From Caballeronia sp. NK8 (GTDB lineage Bacteria > Pseudomonadota > Gammaproteobacteria > Burkholderiales > Burkholderiaceae), in the NCBI RefSeq assembly GCF_018408855.1, contig NZ_AP024326.1:496001-560000 (forward strand): a stretch of 64,000 nucleotides of DNA, in the 5' to 3' direction. A model generated the notes under the pieces. It was given only the letters and a program-made list of their open reading frames with translations. It ran no database searches and was not told where the DNA came from. Position 1 is the stretch's first letter, and every line of letters starts with the position of its first letter. Position numbers and translations under genes: made by a program. Shown one piece after another: positions 1 to 8,056 of this stretch.

Positions 1-597
1 ACGCTCGAGGCCTTCGACTTCGGCTTGGTACCAATGGTGTCCAAGGCACATGTAATGGCGCTCGCGAGCGGCGACTCGTGGCTCGAGAAAGGCGCCACGA
101 TCCTGCTGTTTGGGCCACCGGGTGCCGGGAAGAGCCATTTAGGCTCCGGCATTGGTCATGCGCTGATCGACGCCGGGTACCGGGTGCTGTTCACACGCAC
201 CGGCGAAATCGTGCAGAAGCTGCAGGCGGCACGCCAAAGCCTGCAGTTGCCATCGATGCTCGCCAAGCTCGATCACTTCGATCTGATCATCCTCGATGAC
301 CTGTCGTACGTCAGAAAGGACCAGGCCGAAACGAGCGTGCTGTTCGAATTGATTGCGGAAAGATACGAGCGTCGAAGCCTTCTCATCACGGCCAACGCCG
401 CGTTCTCCGGCTGGAATGATGTCTTCCCCGATCCCTCAATGACGGTCGCCGCCATCGACCGACTGGTGCATCACTCGACGATCTTCGAGCTGAACGTGGA
501 GAGCTACCGGCGTCGCAGTGCCGATGACAACAAGCGCGCGCGGCGGCGTCAATTACCCCACCCCGAATCGGAAGGAGCGACAACTATGCCGAGCTGA
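1..597 (+). CDS. istB: IS21 helper ATPase IstB (5' end outside window)
   Basis: This is the C-terminal 198 codons of an IstB/DnaC-like AAA+ ATPase, the target-selection helper of IS21-family transposases. Codon 76 of the full-length copy at 52417-53238 falls on base 1, and the two products are identical over the shared part. A Walker A motif (GPPGAGKSH) lies near bases 112-138 and the Walker B motif (LIILDDLSY) near 283-310. The missing N-terminus is only an effect of the window edge. Confidence 0.93.
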   Translation, partial: TLEAFDFGLVPMVSKAHVMALASGDSWLEKGATILLFGPPGAGKSHLGSGIGHALIDAGYRVLFTRTGEIVQKLQAARQSLQLPSMLAKLDHFDLIILDDLSYVRKDQAETSVLFELIAERYERRSLLITANAAFSGWNDVFPDPSMTVAAIDRLVHHSTIFELNVESYRRRSADDNKRARRRQLPHPESEGATTMPS

Positions 598-669
598 GCA
601 GCGACAACTAACCCCGTCGACCGGCCAAGATAGTTGTCGCCCGGGCGGCCATCGTAATTGACAATCTAC
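1..669 (+). mobile_element. IS21-family element, 3' part (cut by window edge)
   Basis: Bases 1-669 match 52642-53310 base for base as far as I can compare by eye, including the complete 3' end of the element. Identity stops immediately after the sequence gacaatctac, which fixes the right terminus at about 669. The 5' part, with istA and the left end, lies outside the window. Copy 2 at 50762-53310 has the same orientation, so the two copies form a long direct repeat. The insertion truncates the channel-like gene on the minus strand at 671-808. Confidence 0.9.
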
Positions 670-670
670 A

Positions 671-808
671 GCTGTCACTCGCCGGCACAAACGACACCGC
701 CCCGATCAGCGTGAGCAGCACGACAAATAGCCAGAAACAGCGCTGGTAGAAGATGCGCGAAAGCGCTTCGCGTGTAGTCCGTATGGCCATGACGACTGCT
801 CGCCCCAT
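671..808 (-). pseudogene. N-terminal stub of a small channel-like membrane protein, cut by IS21
   Basis: Read on the minus strand from 808 (or from the internal ATG at 790), the frame encodes a basic N-terminus followed by one hydrophobic helix (FWLFVVLLTLIGAVSFV) and then runs into the IS21 end at 669. The first 45 or so residues resemble, from memory, the start of Burkholderia two-helix ion-channel (potassium-channel-like) proteins; that match is a recollection and was not checked. The remaining gene would lie to the left of the IS copy, outside the window. The stub is unlikely to be functional. Confidence 0.5.
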
Positions 809-1034
809 CGCGTATGTCGCCGCCAGCTACCGTCGGCGTAGTACAGCATTATGAAGCGGAAAGCACGTCCCTCCGCGCTTTTCCAGGCAGCGAAGGGCCG
901 ACGCTATGCCGACGGTCGAGCCAGCGGCGGTGCAACGACAGATATCAGAGTCGAGCGTAGCTCACTCCGAGCGCTCCCGCCAAGTACCGGTCGGCCACAG
1001 TTACTCATGATGTTTGGGAAGAGTCAGCGAACCT

Positions 1035-2279
1035 CTAGAAGTCCAGTCCGAACAGTCGCTTCAGCAGCTCTTCCAGGGACATCATTGTCAATGCGAGCGG
1101 CACGATCGGGATAAGGATCGCGACCGCGAGGCGGATGATGGCATCCTTGGTGATGGGAGCAATACGCATCGTCCGCACCACGTCGAAACTATTAGCAAGA
1201 TCCGCAAGCGACTGGATGTCGGCACTACCCACCAAGGCCTCGCCCGTAGGCGAGCTTCCCCTCAACCACTTGGTGTCGAATTCGCGCACGTACCGTTCGG
1301 CCAACGAGCCGTACTCACTCAGACCCGTCCGCTTCGCTTGGGCCAGTTGCGGCGCGAAGACCAGTAACGGAGCGAAGACGAGGCATAACAGGAAGAGGAC
1401 CATCGCTCCGATCTCGACCTTGAATTCCGTGAGTGCCGCCCCGGCGAAGAAAATTCGATTGGCGAATTGCGCAGCAAGCATTGCGCCGTGCGCGACCAGG
1501 AGGGTCATAAACGCGTAGACCGTATTGGCAAGAAACCCCAAGCCGCCGACGCGATCAGGGTGCGTCGGAACGAGACTCAGGCCGATCCGCGATACGTGCC
1601 ACAGAAACCGCGTCCAGATGCACAGCCGGAAGTACCAACGGATCAAGAGGAACTGAAAGATCGGTACGCTCACATAGGCGTACCAGAAACCAGCGAGCGA
1701 AAGCGACAAGCCGTCAGGGCCGGGGACCCCGTACCATGATGTCGTCGTTTGCAGCGCAGTGTATTGACGCCAGACAACGAAGATACCGACGCCGTACACA
1801 AATGCGATCATCAGTAGCTCAGCGGCTATCGAATTACGGAGCCGGAATGCCGACCTGATGGCCTCATCGAACCGTGCAACGGACGCTTCCGGAATGATCT
1901 TCCGGTCGAGGAATGCCCGCGCGATCGGACGCAGGCGCCGGTGGACAACTAGTTCGGCGAGGATCAGCAGGGGCACGGCCACAAGAAATCGGATGTGAAC
2001 TTCAAAATCCAGCAAGAACGGTACGGCCACGGAATGACCCAGGAGATCTCCGTCGAGCGCAGAAAGCGCCAGCAATGGCAGCCAGGCCACAAGCGAGATA
2101 ATGAGAACCCGCTGGCGGACCAACTCGAGTGCATCGTCGGCCATGTGCGCCTTGCGCAGCAATTGGAACAGCGGGCCGCCCAGAACCAGTGAGAAATTCT
2201 GCGTATCACGCAGAATCTCCTCTGCGGTTGGGGCGGTATGGTCTGTTCTTTCTGATCTCAAGCCAAAATAGCGATTCAT
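1035..2279 (-). CDS. Polytopic inner-membrane protein, function unknown
   Basis: This 414-residue protein has about seven hydrophobic segments and no signal sequence. Segments can be seen near residues 58-75, 95-112, 155-172, 195-215, 255-275, 290-315 and 385-405. The N-terminal 50 residues and a region around 320-380 are hydrophilic and probably cytoplasmic. I recognise no transporter or enzyme motif. The start codon overlaps the stop of the upstream 87-residue gene (ATGA at 2276-2279), so the two are probably translationally coupled in one operon. It may be a conserved hypothetical of the Burkholderia group; the function is not inferable from sequence alone. Confidence 0.75.
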   Translation of the reverse strand: MNRYFGLRSERTDHTAPTAEEILRDTQNFSLVLGGPLFQLLRKAHMADDALELVRQRVLIISLVAWLPLLALSALDGDLLGHSVAVPFLLDFEVHIRFLVAVPLLILAELVVHRRLRPIARAFLDRKIIPEASVARFDEAIRSAFRLRNSIAAELLMIAFVYGVGIFVVWRQYTALQTTTSWYGVPGPDGLSLSLAGFWYAYVSVPIFQFLLIRWYFRLCIWTRFLWHVSRIGLSLVPTHPDRVGGLGFLANTVYAFMTLLVAHGAMLAAQFANRIFFAGAALTEFKVEIGAMVLFLLCLVFAPLLVFAPQLAQAKRTGLSEYGSLAERYVREFDTKWLRGSSPTGEALVGSADIQSLADLANSFDVVRTMRIAPITKDAIIRLAVAILIPIVPLALTMMSLEELLKRLFGLDF

Positions 2280-2539
2280 GGCTTCGGCGCCTCCATCCCC
2301 TTGATTCGGCCGGCAAGATGGCGCAGTGGTGCCAGTCGATAGTTAGTCGCCTCGGCCCACCCGTCCTTTCCAGAAAACTGTGCAGCCGCAAACAATTCGC
2401 GCGCGACAGCGGCCGCACACTCCTCCTCCTGAATCTCATTGTAGGACGGCAAGAATTCGTAAAGACTTAATCTAGGTCGTCTACTTGCCAAATAGGCACA
2501 TTCAGGTTGGGAGCACAAAAGGAACAGGAATCGCTTCAT
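2276..2539 (-). CDS. Small hypothetical protein coupled to the downstream membrane protein
   Basis: An 87-residue frame whose TGA stop overlaps the ATG of the 414-residue membrane protein by four bases. It is acidic in the middle (EIQEEECAAAVARELFAAA) and has no membrane segment or recognised domain. Tight coupling and preserved frame are the main reasons to accept it as a gene. No strong ribosome-binding site is visible in front of 2539, so a shorter start cannot be excluded. Confidence 0.55.
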   Translation of the reverse strand: MKRFLFLLCSQPECAYLASRRPRLSLYEFLPSYNEIQEEECAAAVARELFAAAQFSGKDGWAEATNYRLAPLRHLAGRIKGMEAPKP

Positions 2540-2785
2540 CGCTGCCGGCGCGGGATCCCCAGCGTCCGCTGCGTACGGGTTGCTTAAGACACGGTTCGTC
2601 GACGCCGCTCTTCGAAAGGCCTATTTGAAGTTGGCGGATCCGACGGCAGTCGCCTAAAGTGGGTGGAGCACCTCGCCCCTGTTCGTATTGATGACTCGCA
2701 CGGCTGCGCGCCTGTAACACATCAAGGTCTGTGTAGAAAGCGTTCCAAGAGAATCGTATCTCTCGGTCTTAGCTGGAGCAGGCAA

Positions 2786-3967
2786 ATGAAAAAGATACTT
2801 AAAATCAGTGTGACGGCGATTGTGACTGCTGCTGGACTGGCGCACGCGCAGAGCAGTGTCACGCTGTATGGGCTCATCGACGCGGGCCTGACCTACACCA
2901 ACAGCCAGATCAGTGGGACGGGCGGCGGCCACAACAATTGGGAGATGACGAGCGGCGCGGTCCAGTACAGTCGCTGGGGTTTGCGCGGAGTTGAGGACCT
3001 CGGCGCAGGAGTGAAAGCCATCTTCGCCTTGGAGAGCGGCTTCAATCTCAACAACGGCCAGTTCTCGTCGAGCGACCGCATCTTTAATCGCCAAGCGTAT
3101 GTCGGCTTGTCAACCCGCGATTACGGCGCGCTCACGCTAGGCCGCCAAACCGACAGCATGGTCGATTTTGTCGCGCCGCTTTCACTGACGGGTACGGAAT
3201 TCGGCGGCACGCACTTCGCGCACCCGTTAGACAATGACAACCTGAATGACTCGTTTCAGATCAACAACTCGGTGAAGTACCTGAGCCCGAATTTCGCTGG
3301 CTTCAAGTTCGGCGCACTGTACGGCTTTTCCAATCAGGCGGGTGTATTCACGAACAATCGGGCATATAGCTTTGGCATGTCATATGTCTCGGGGGCGTGG
3401 AGTTTCGGTGCCGGTTACCTCGGACTCAGCAGTTCTGCGCGCACGCCGGGATAGTTGAATACGAACGGTGCAGTCACCGATACAACCGGCGCGTCCCTGC
3501 AGGGTGCGCTCGCGCCGACCGGTGTGCCTTTAGGCGTGCTGGCCAGCACTCAGAAGACCTTCGGCGCCGGTGTGAACTACACCTTTGGCCCAGCTGTGGC
3601 CGGCTTCGTATACTCGCACACCAAGCTCTCCCAATTCTTTCAGGATTCGCTGAGTGGAACTTTCCAGAACTTCGAGGGCAACATTCGCTACGCGCTGACG
3701 CCCGCGGTCGAATTGTCGGGGGCATACACTTATACGCGCGCCGGCGGAAACGGAGGCGCTGGCGGAATTCCCCATTGGAATCAGGTGGGTGCGATGGCCG
3801 ATTACCGCTTCTCGCGGCGCACCGATGTCTACATTCAGGGCGTGTGGCAAAAGGTAAGCCCCAGCGGCAATTCGCCACTGGGCGTGGCATGGATTAACGG
3901 CGTCACCGCACCATCTTCGACGACCAATCAACTCGAAGCGACTGTTGGCATGAGGCATCGCTTCTAA
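2786..3967 (+). pseudogene. Burkholderia-type outer-membrane porin interrupted by one amber codon
   Basis: From ATG 2786 the frame gives a signal peptide (MKKILKISVTAIVTAAGLAHA) and then the classic start of a general-diffusion porin (SSVTLYGLIDAGLTYTNSQ). Internal strands end with a terminal phenylalanine (VGMRHRF), as in trimeric beta-barrel porins. A TAG codon at 3452-3454 breaks the frame after codon 222; the same frame stays open to TAA at 3967, giving 393 codons in total, a normal porin length. Unless the amber is read through or is a sequencing error, the product is a truncated barrel that cannot assemble. An earlier ATG at 2663 is in frame but lacks signal-peptide character. A related porin fragment lies at 6600-6780. 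Confidence 0.85.
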
Positions 3968-4594
3968 TACCCAGAAAACGACAGATTCGACTGGAAGGCC
4001 ATCGTCTCGATGAATTCATCCGCTGCGCAAACTGAGATCACTCCATTCCTTTCTTTTCGCCCTGTCTTAAGTTTTAAGCCACGCGGCGGCGCTCGAAAGT
4101 GAATTGGCAAGCTGTCGGGCGTCGTTATGGGCTCATGCCGGTCTCCGCCACTGGTGATCGCTTAGCACCGCCTTGATTTCGCCGGCCGACTAACACCGGT
4201 TGCGCGTCGTCAAACCACTCCGACCTTGCTGCCGCTCGGCGCGCGTGGTTCGCCTGGCATGAAGTCTCTTTGCACTCCGCTGCATTTCATCTACATGCGG
4301 CCTAAGCGTCTGCTCGCGTCAATATTCCATGGTGTAGCGCCTGACGGAGTGAGCGGCGCCGACGATCGGGCGGCATAGCGCAACTGAAAGGCGGCCTTCC
4401 GGCCTCACCCGAAGGAAGCAGTGCCTCGTCCTCCTTCAGCGTGCCCTCGACCAAGTTGGGAGATCCGGGAAAATGCCTCGTCGTCGAGAATGACCCGAGA
4501 GATCGTATCGAAGATGCCGGAGTGCACCTCTCCCGATGACGGAATAAGGCAAAATATACGCGGAAGACGCGCGCGACCGGCGGCATCTCGCCGC
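3968..4594. other. Long intergenic stretch, no gene seen
   Basis: About 0.6 kb follows the porin. I see no convincing reading frame, RNA gene or repeat. Short open frames on the minus strand (4302-4586, 4405-4758) have arginine- and serine-rich composition typical of antisense shadows. A promoter for the DUF4148 gene may lie in its last 150 bases, but no clear -35/-10 pair stands out. Confidence 0.4.
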
Positions 4595-4927
4595 TTGCGT
4601 TGCGGACTCAGACGCACCGGAGATGCGCTATGGAAAATCTGCACGGCGCTTGCCGCGTTCGCGCTCCTGCTGATCGGATATCCCGCCGCCAGCGCACCAA
4701 AAAGCGGACGACATCTGAGCGAAACGGAGTGCCGCGACCTGACCGCGACCAAAAGCAACGCACCTAAGACGAGGTCACAGCACCGAAGCGAGCTTTCGGC
4801 CCTCAGTAAAGCGGGCTACAACCCGTCGCCGTGGCACGACGACCCAAACTACCCAGCAGATCTGCACGCGGCGCAGCGTCTGGTCGACCATTGGTTTGAA
4901 ACCGAGTGCAAGCCATCTCCAAGGTGA
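4595..4927 (+). CDS. DUF4148-family secreted protein
   Basis: The C-terminal half contains the DUF4148 signature: an acidic/basic helix (SQHRSELSALSKAGYNPS) followed by DDPNYPADLHAAQRLVDHW. It is preceded by a hydrophobic signal segment (ICTALAAFALLLIGYPAASA), which implies export to the periplasm. Members are small proteins of unknown function that are expanded in Burkholderia and relatives. The frame is open upstream to 4421, but that extension is low-complexity and unlike the family. I therefore prefer the TTG at 4595, which puts about 14 residues ahead of the signal core. No good ribosome-binding site decides the start, so the 5' end is uncertain. The N-terminus may have been altered. Confidence 0.6.
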   Translation: MRCGLRRTGDALWKICTALAAFALLLIGYPAASAPKSGRHLSETECRDLTATKSNAPKTRSQHRSELSALSKAGYNPSPWHDDPNYPADLHAAQRLVDHWFETECKPSPR

Positions 4928-5146
4928 AAGGCCCGGGAGCCGCTCCGCTCCTCCTTCGAGGGTAGCATGGCGGCGTGACGCGCTATGTTGCACTGCTCCC
5001 GGCCTGCTCTTTGGTTTTCCCACGCCGACTCATCCCCCGCGGGCGCCAGGAAAGCGACCGTCAGCCTTGGATTTTGTCTATGATAAAAGCTGCCGCAACC
5101 CGGAAGCGCTCGTCTATTTTTCTTACGACATCTGGTCCACTGGGAT

Positions 5147-6148
5147 ATGACAAATTCGACAGAGCAGGCCTACGATTCGGACCAGGGCGCTAACAACACT
5201 ACCGCGTCAGATCCCAGATTGGCGCGCGCTCCGGCGGCGGGCGTGACAGGAATCGGTATCGGGGCGATCGCGCAGGAAATCGGTGTGACGAAGGACACCT
5301 TGCGCGTCTGGGAGCGCCGCTACGGCTTTCCGCAGCCGATGCGCGCTCCCAGCGGCGAGCGGCTATATCCACAGGAGCAGGTGTCGAAGCTGCGGCTCGT
5401 CACGCGTCTGCTCGACGCAGGTCATCGTCCGAGTAAGGTGCTCGCACAGTCGCTCGAAGCGCTCCAGCAGCTCGCCGAGACCTCCGGGATCGGGCAGGAC
5501 GTGCCGGACGCCGAACTTGATCGTCTGATTTCGTTATTGCGCGCGAGTGCCTATGAGGAGTTTCGCTTTGAACTGTTGAAGCGCGCCGCGCGCGACGGTC
5601 TCGAGCGTTTTGTCCTGGACGTAGCGGCGCCGCTGTCGGCACGGGTCGGAAACGCCTGGGCCGCAGGTACCCTGCAGGTGTACCACGAGCATCTGTTCAG
5701 CGAGGCGCTCCAGACCACGTTGCGCACGCTGATGCGCCCTCTGTCCGATGCGCTTCGCGGGCGCGGCGGCCGGCCCCGCGTGCTGCTCACGACGCTGTCC
5801 GGTGAGGGCCACGGTCTTGGAATCCTGATGGCCGAGGCGATGTTCATGCTTTCCGAATGTGAGTGCATCCAGCTGGGGCTGCAGACGCCGCTGCATGATA
5901 TCGTCGGCGCCGTGGCGGCGCATCGGGTCGATATCGTCGCGCTCTCTTTCACCGCGACGCTGCCCACGCAGTCCGTCGCGAACGGCTTGACCGATCTGCG
6001 CAATCTGCTGCCTCCGCATGTGCACATTTGGGTCGGTGGAAGCAGCCCGGCGCTGCGCCGCAAGTTTGAGGACCGCGTGCATCCGGTCATAAGTTTGACC
6101 ATGGTCGATGAGACCGTAGCGAATTGGCGGCAACTGCCTATACCATAA
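5147..6148 (+). CDS. MerR-family regulator with cobalamin-binding domain, CarH/LitR type
   Basis: This 333-residue protein combines an N-terminal MerR winged helix (residues about 38-105, with the KDTLRVWERRYGFPQPMR recognition region) with a methionine-synthase-like helical bundle and a C-terminal Rossmann B12 domain. Two hallmark motifs of B12-based photoreceptors are present: W-x9-EH (W at about residue 171, WAAGTLQVYHEH) and ExHxxG (GEGHGLG near 220), whose histidine is the expected lower cobalt ligand. Known relatives (CarH, LitR) bind DNA in the dark with adenosylcobalamin and release it in light. The gene stands alone; no photolyase, cfa or carotenoid gene lies beside it here, so its targets are unknown. 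The ATG at 5147 follows a weak tggga; photoreception is inferred from family. Confidence 0.88.
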   Translation: MTNSTEQAYDSDQGANNTTASDPRLARAPAAGVTGIGIGAIAQEIGVTKDTLRVWERRYGFPQPMRAPSGERLYPQEQVSKLRLVTRLLDAGHRPSKVLAQSLEALQQLAETSGIGQDVPDAELDRLISLLRASAYEEFRFELLKRAARDGLERFVLDVAAPLSARVGNAWAAGTLQVYHEHLFSEALQTTLRTLMRPLSDALRGRGGRPRVLLTTLSGEGHGLGILMAEAMFMLSECECIQLGLQTPLHDIVGAVAAHRVDIVALSFTATLPTQSVANGLTDLRNLLPPHVHIWVGGSSPALRRKFEDRVHPVISLTMVDETVANWRQLPIP

Positions 6149-6599
6149 TCGGCCATAACCAACGGTCGTCGTTCGGCCGCCGCGTGTCGAACGAAACACC
6201 GCTTTGCGGAAGAAGGCAGCAACCTGTGCGCGGCGATCGAGCAGGTTTAGAGAGTCTCGCGCGACGAGCTTACGGGACAGGCCCGAAACCTCGGCGGCCG
6301 ATCCTTCTTAAATGTCCTGTCCTTCTATCCGTCATCATCCTCCGACGGGGGCAGTCTGCTGCCTCGAATGGGCGCCAGTGGACGCCGAACTTGGCAAGCG
6401 CCGCCTAAGCCTTCGCCGTAATCGCGCCGGGCAAGGTGCCGCAAAGAAACTCGAACGCGACGCACGCGTTGACAAGCATCCCATTGCACCGCTCGATCGA
6501 GGTCGGCTCCAGCACGGTAGTATCGTCAATCGCCCCTAGCTCGTCATACATCACGCACTGCAAAACATTAGTCAAGCCACGCACGGCGATGAAGTAGCA
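6149..6599. other. Gene-poor stretch with an unidentified minus-strand remnant
   Basis: No complete gene is visible. On the minus strand an open frame ending at 6405 encodes a stretch (VLQCVMYDELGAIDDTTVLE) that looks protein-like, but I cannot assign it. Together with the adjacent porin fragment this suggests accumulated gene debris. Confidence 0.35.
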
Positions 6600-6780
6600 A
6601 GACCTCAATGCGGGGTTAAAGTCCATCTTCGCGCTGGAGAGCGGCTTCAATCTGAAAAACGGGCAGTTCTCGTCGAGCAATCGCATCTTTAACAGCCATG
6701 CCTATGTCGGCTTGTCGAGCCGCGATTACGACACCCTCACGCAGGGCCGCCAAGCCGACAGCATGGCCGATTTCGTTGGT
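6600..6780 (+). pseudogene. Porin gene fragment
   Basis: The plus strand here encodes KSIFALESGFNLKNGQFSSS and then RIFNSHAYVGLSSRDYD, which parallels the porin segment at 3010-3180 (KAIFALESGFNLNNGQFSSS and on). Only about 60 codons remain, without start, signal peptide or C-terminal strand. It is a relic of a second, related porin gene. Confidence 0.8.
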
Positions 6781-7135
6781 AACGTATCGTGCTTTTACGT
6801 CCCCTTACGCAAGCGCCATTTTTCTCAACGACCGCTCAAGGATGATTGAGCGACCTTCAAACGACAGGGTTTCCGGACGCCTCGGTACTGCTTGTGGCCG
6901 AAACCGATGGCCGGCTCCTTGACCTCGGCGCATTGCCATCGGACGAACGATAGGAGGCTAATCTCCCATCCGCCCCGAATTACCATTGATTTATGGAAAT
7001 TAAGACAAGGCCTCTAGCATGCCTACTCCACGAAACGGATCAGGTAGGGCTGTCAGCAATCCAATTATCGTCGAGTCTCGGGCCAGGCCTATTCCAGGTG
7101 TTGTAACAGCCTCTTTGACAACTGCGTTTCGTCTG
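6781..7135. other. Intergenic stretch, nothing identified
   Basis: The bases after the porin fragment hold no supported gene. A short plus-strand frame continues to 6922 but has no family character. Confidence 0.35.
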
Positions 7136-7672
7136 TCACGGCGCGGAAGCACCCCTCAACGTCGAGCTAGGCTCAAACGGTCTCGCTAGAGTATTTTGGA
7201 AAGCGGCAACCCGCCAGCCCCCGGGCTCCTTCACTAATACTCGAAGGCTTATCTCCCGATGCGCGGGCAGCGTTTGTCCCTCGGAATTTACGAGCCCGCT
7301 CAACTCGTTGATAACCTGCACGAGAGCAACGTCTTGTCGAACAAACCGGATCGTTACAACTTGAGTATCGAGTGATGCATTCCTTGCCCTTGTGCTCAGA
7401 ATGCCAGCCAGCCCCTTTCGGATCTCGGCCCTTCCCTTTGCCACCTCGCCGCGGACACTGACGAAGTCGGCATCGTCGGTGTACATTCGGGTGGCTGCCT
7501 CCGCGTCGTGGCTGTTGAAGCCCTGAGTCATCTCAGAAACCACTTGTTTTATCGCCGCTTCGTCCTGCAGTTTATCTGTGGTTGGCACCCCCATATTAAG
7601 AGAGCAGCCAACACTGAAACTGATCGGCGCAACTACGATCAAGGATGTTGACCACTTTTGTAGGCGTGTCAC
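7136..7672 (-). CDS. SgcJ/EcaC-type (NTF2-like) lipoprotein
   Basis: This is a 178-residue protein starting at GTG 7672, which follows a strong purine run (gggggaaat). Residues 1-23 form a signal peptide ending in a lipobox-like SVGC, so it is probably a lipoprotein. The rest is an NTF2/SnoaL-like fold: a helical start (IKQVVSEMTQGFNSHD), then YTDDADFVSVRGEVAKGRAEI, and a C-terminal sheet ending in GGWRVAAFQNT. Members of this family are annotated as SgcJ/EcaC or DUF4440 proteins; most have no known reaction. It stands alone between gene debris and the TRAP cluster. Confidence 0.78.
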   Translation of the reverse strand: MTRLQKWSTSLIVVAPISFSVGCSLNMGVPTTDKLQDEAAIKQVVSEMTQGFNSHDAEAATRMYTDDADFVSVRGEVAKGRAEIRKGLAGILSTRARNASLDTQVVTIRFVRQDVALVQVINELSGLVNSEGQTLPAHREISLRVLVKEPGGWRVAAFQNTLARPFEPSSTLRGASAP

Positions 7673-8014
7673 ATTTCCCCCTTGATTGAATCCGGTACGC
7701 CACCGAAGCGCTGGTCAGCGGTCGAACGGCACCGGTGACCACAACGAGAATGATCGATATTGTGCGCTATTCTTGCCGCGGTGCCCACGTGATGCATTGA
7801 TCTCAGCCATTCGCTTTTCGTCGTGTGTTCGCCCACATTTCGTAGCCTCAACGGGCAGACTGCGGCGTTTCGAAGTTAAAGACGCCAGCCATCAGCCGCG
7901 GCGTCGGAGTGCCTAAGCGCCGGCAGCTCCAGGGGGGGCGGAAGCCGCGCGCGAAACGGACAGCACCGTGCGGCTTTGAGAACGTCTCACGCCACCGGGC
8001 GCTGCTCTCAAAAT
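7673..8014. other. Intergenic stretch between lipoprotein and TRAP permease
   Basis: It holds the promoter side of the minus-strand lipoprotein gene and the 3' end region of the TRAP operon. I see no gene that I can support. Confidence 0.4.
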
Positions 8015-8048
8015 GTGAAACCGCACCTTCGCGACTGGCAAGTGCGGT
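8015..8048 (-). terminator. Possible rho-independent terminator of the TRAP operon
   Basis: Ahead of the minus-strand stop at 8057 the arms accgcac (8020-8026) and gtgcggt (8042-8048) can pair. Read on the minus strand, the stem is followed by tttcacatttt, a broken T-run. Confidence 0.4.
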
Positions 8049-8056
8049 CCATAGAT

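Noticed and set aside
2663..2785. Extended N-terminus for the porin
   Set aside because: The in-frame ATG at 2663 adds 41 residues without signal-peptide character. The ATG at 2786 opens directly into a good signal peptide.
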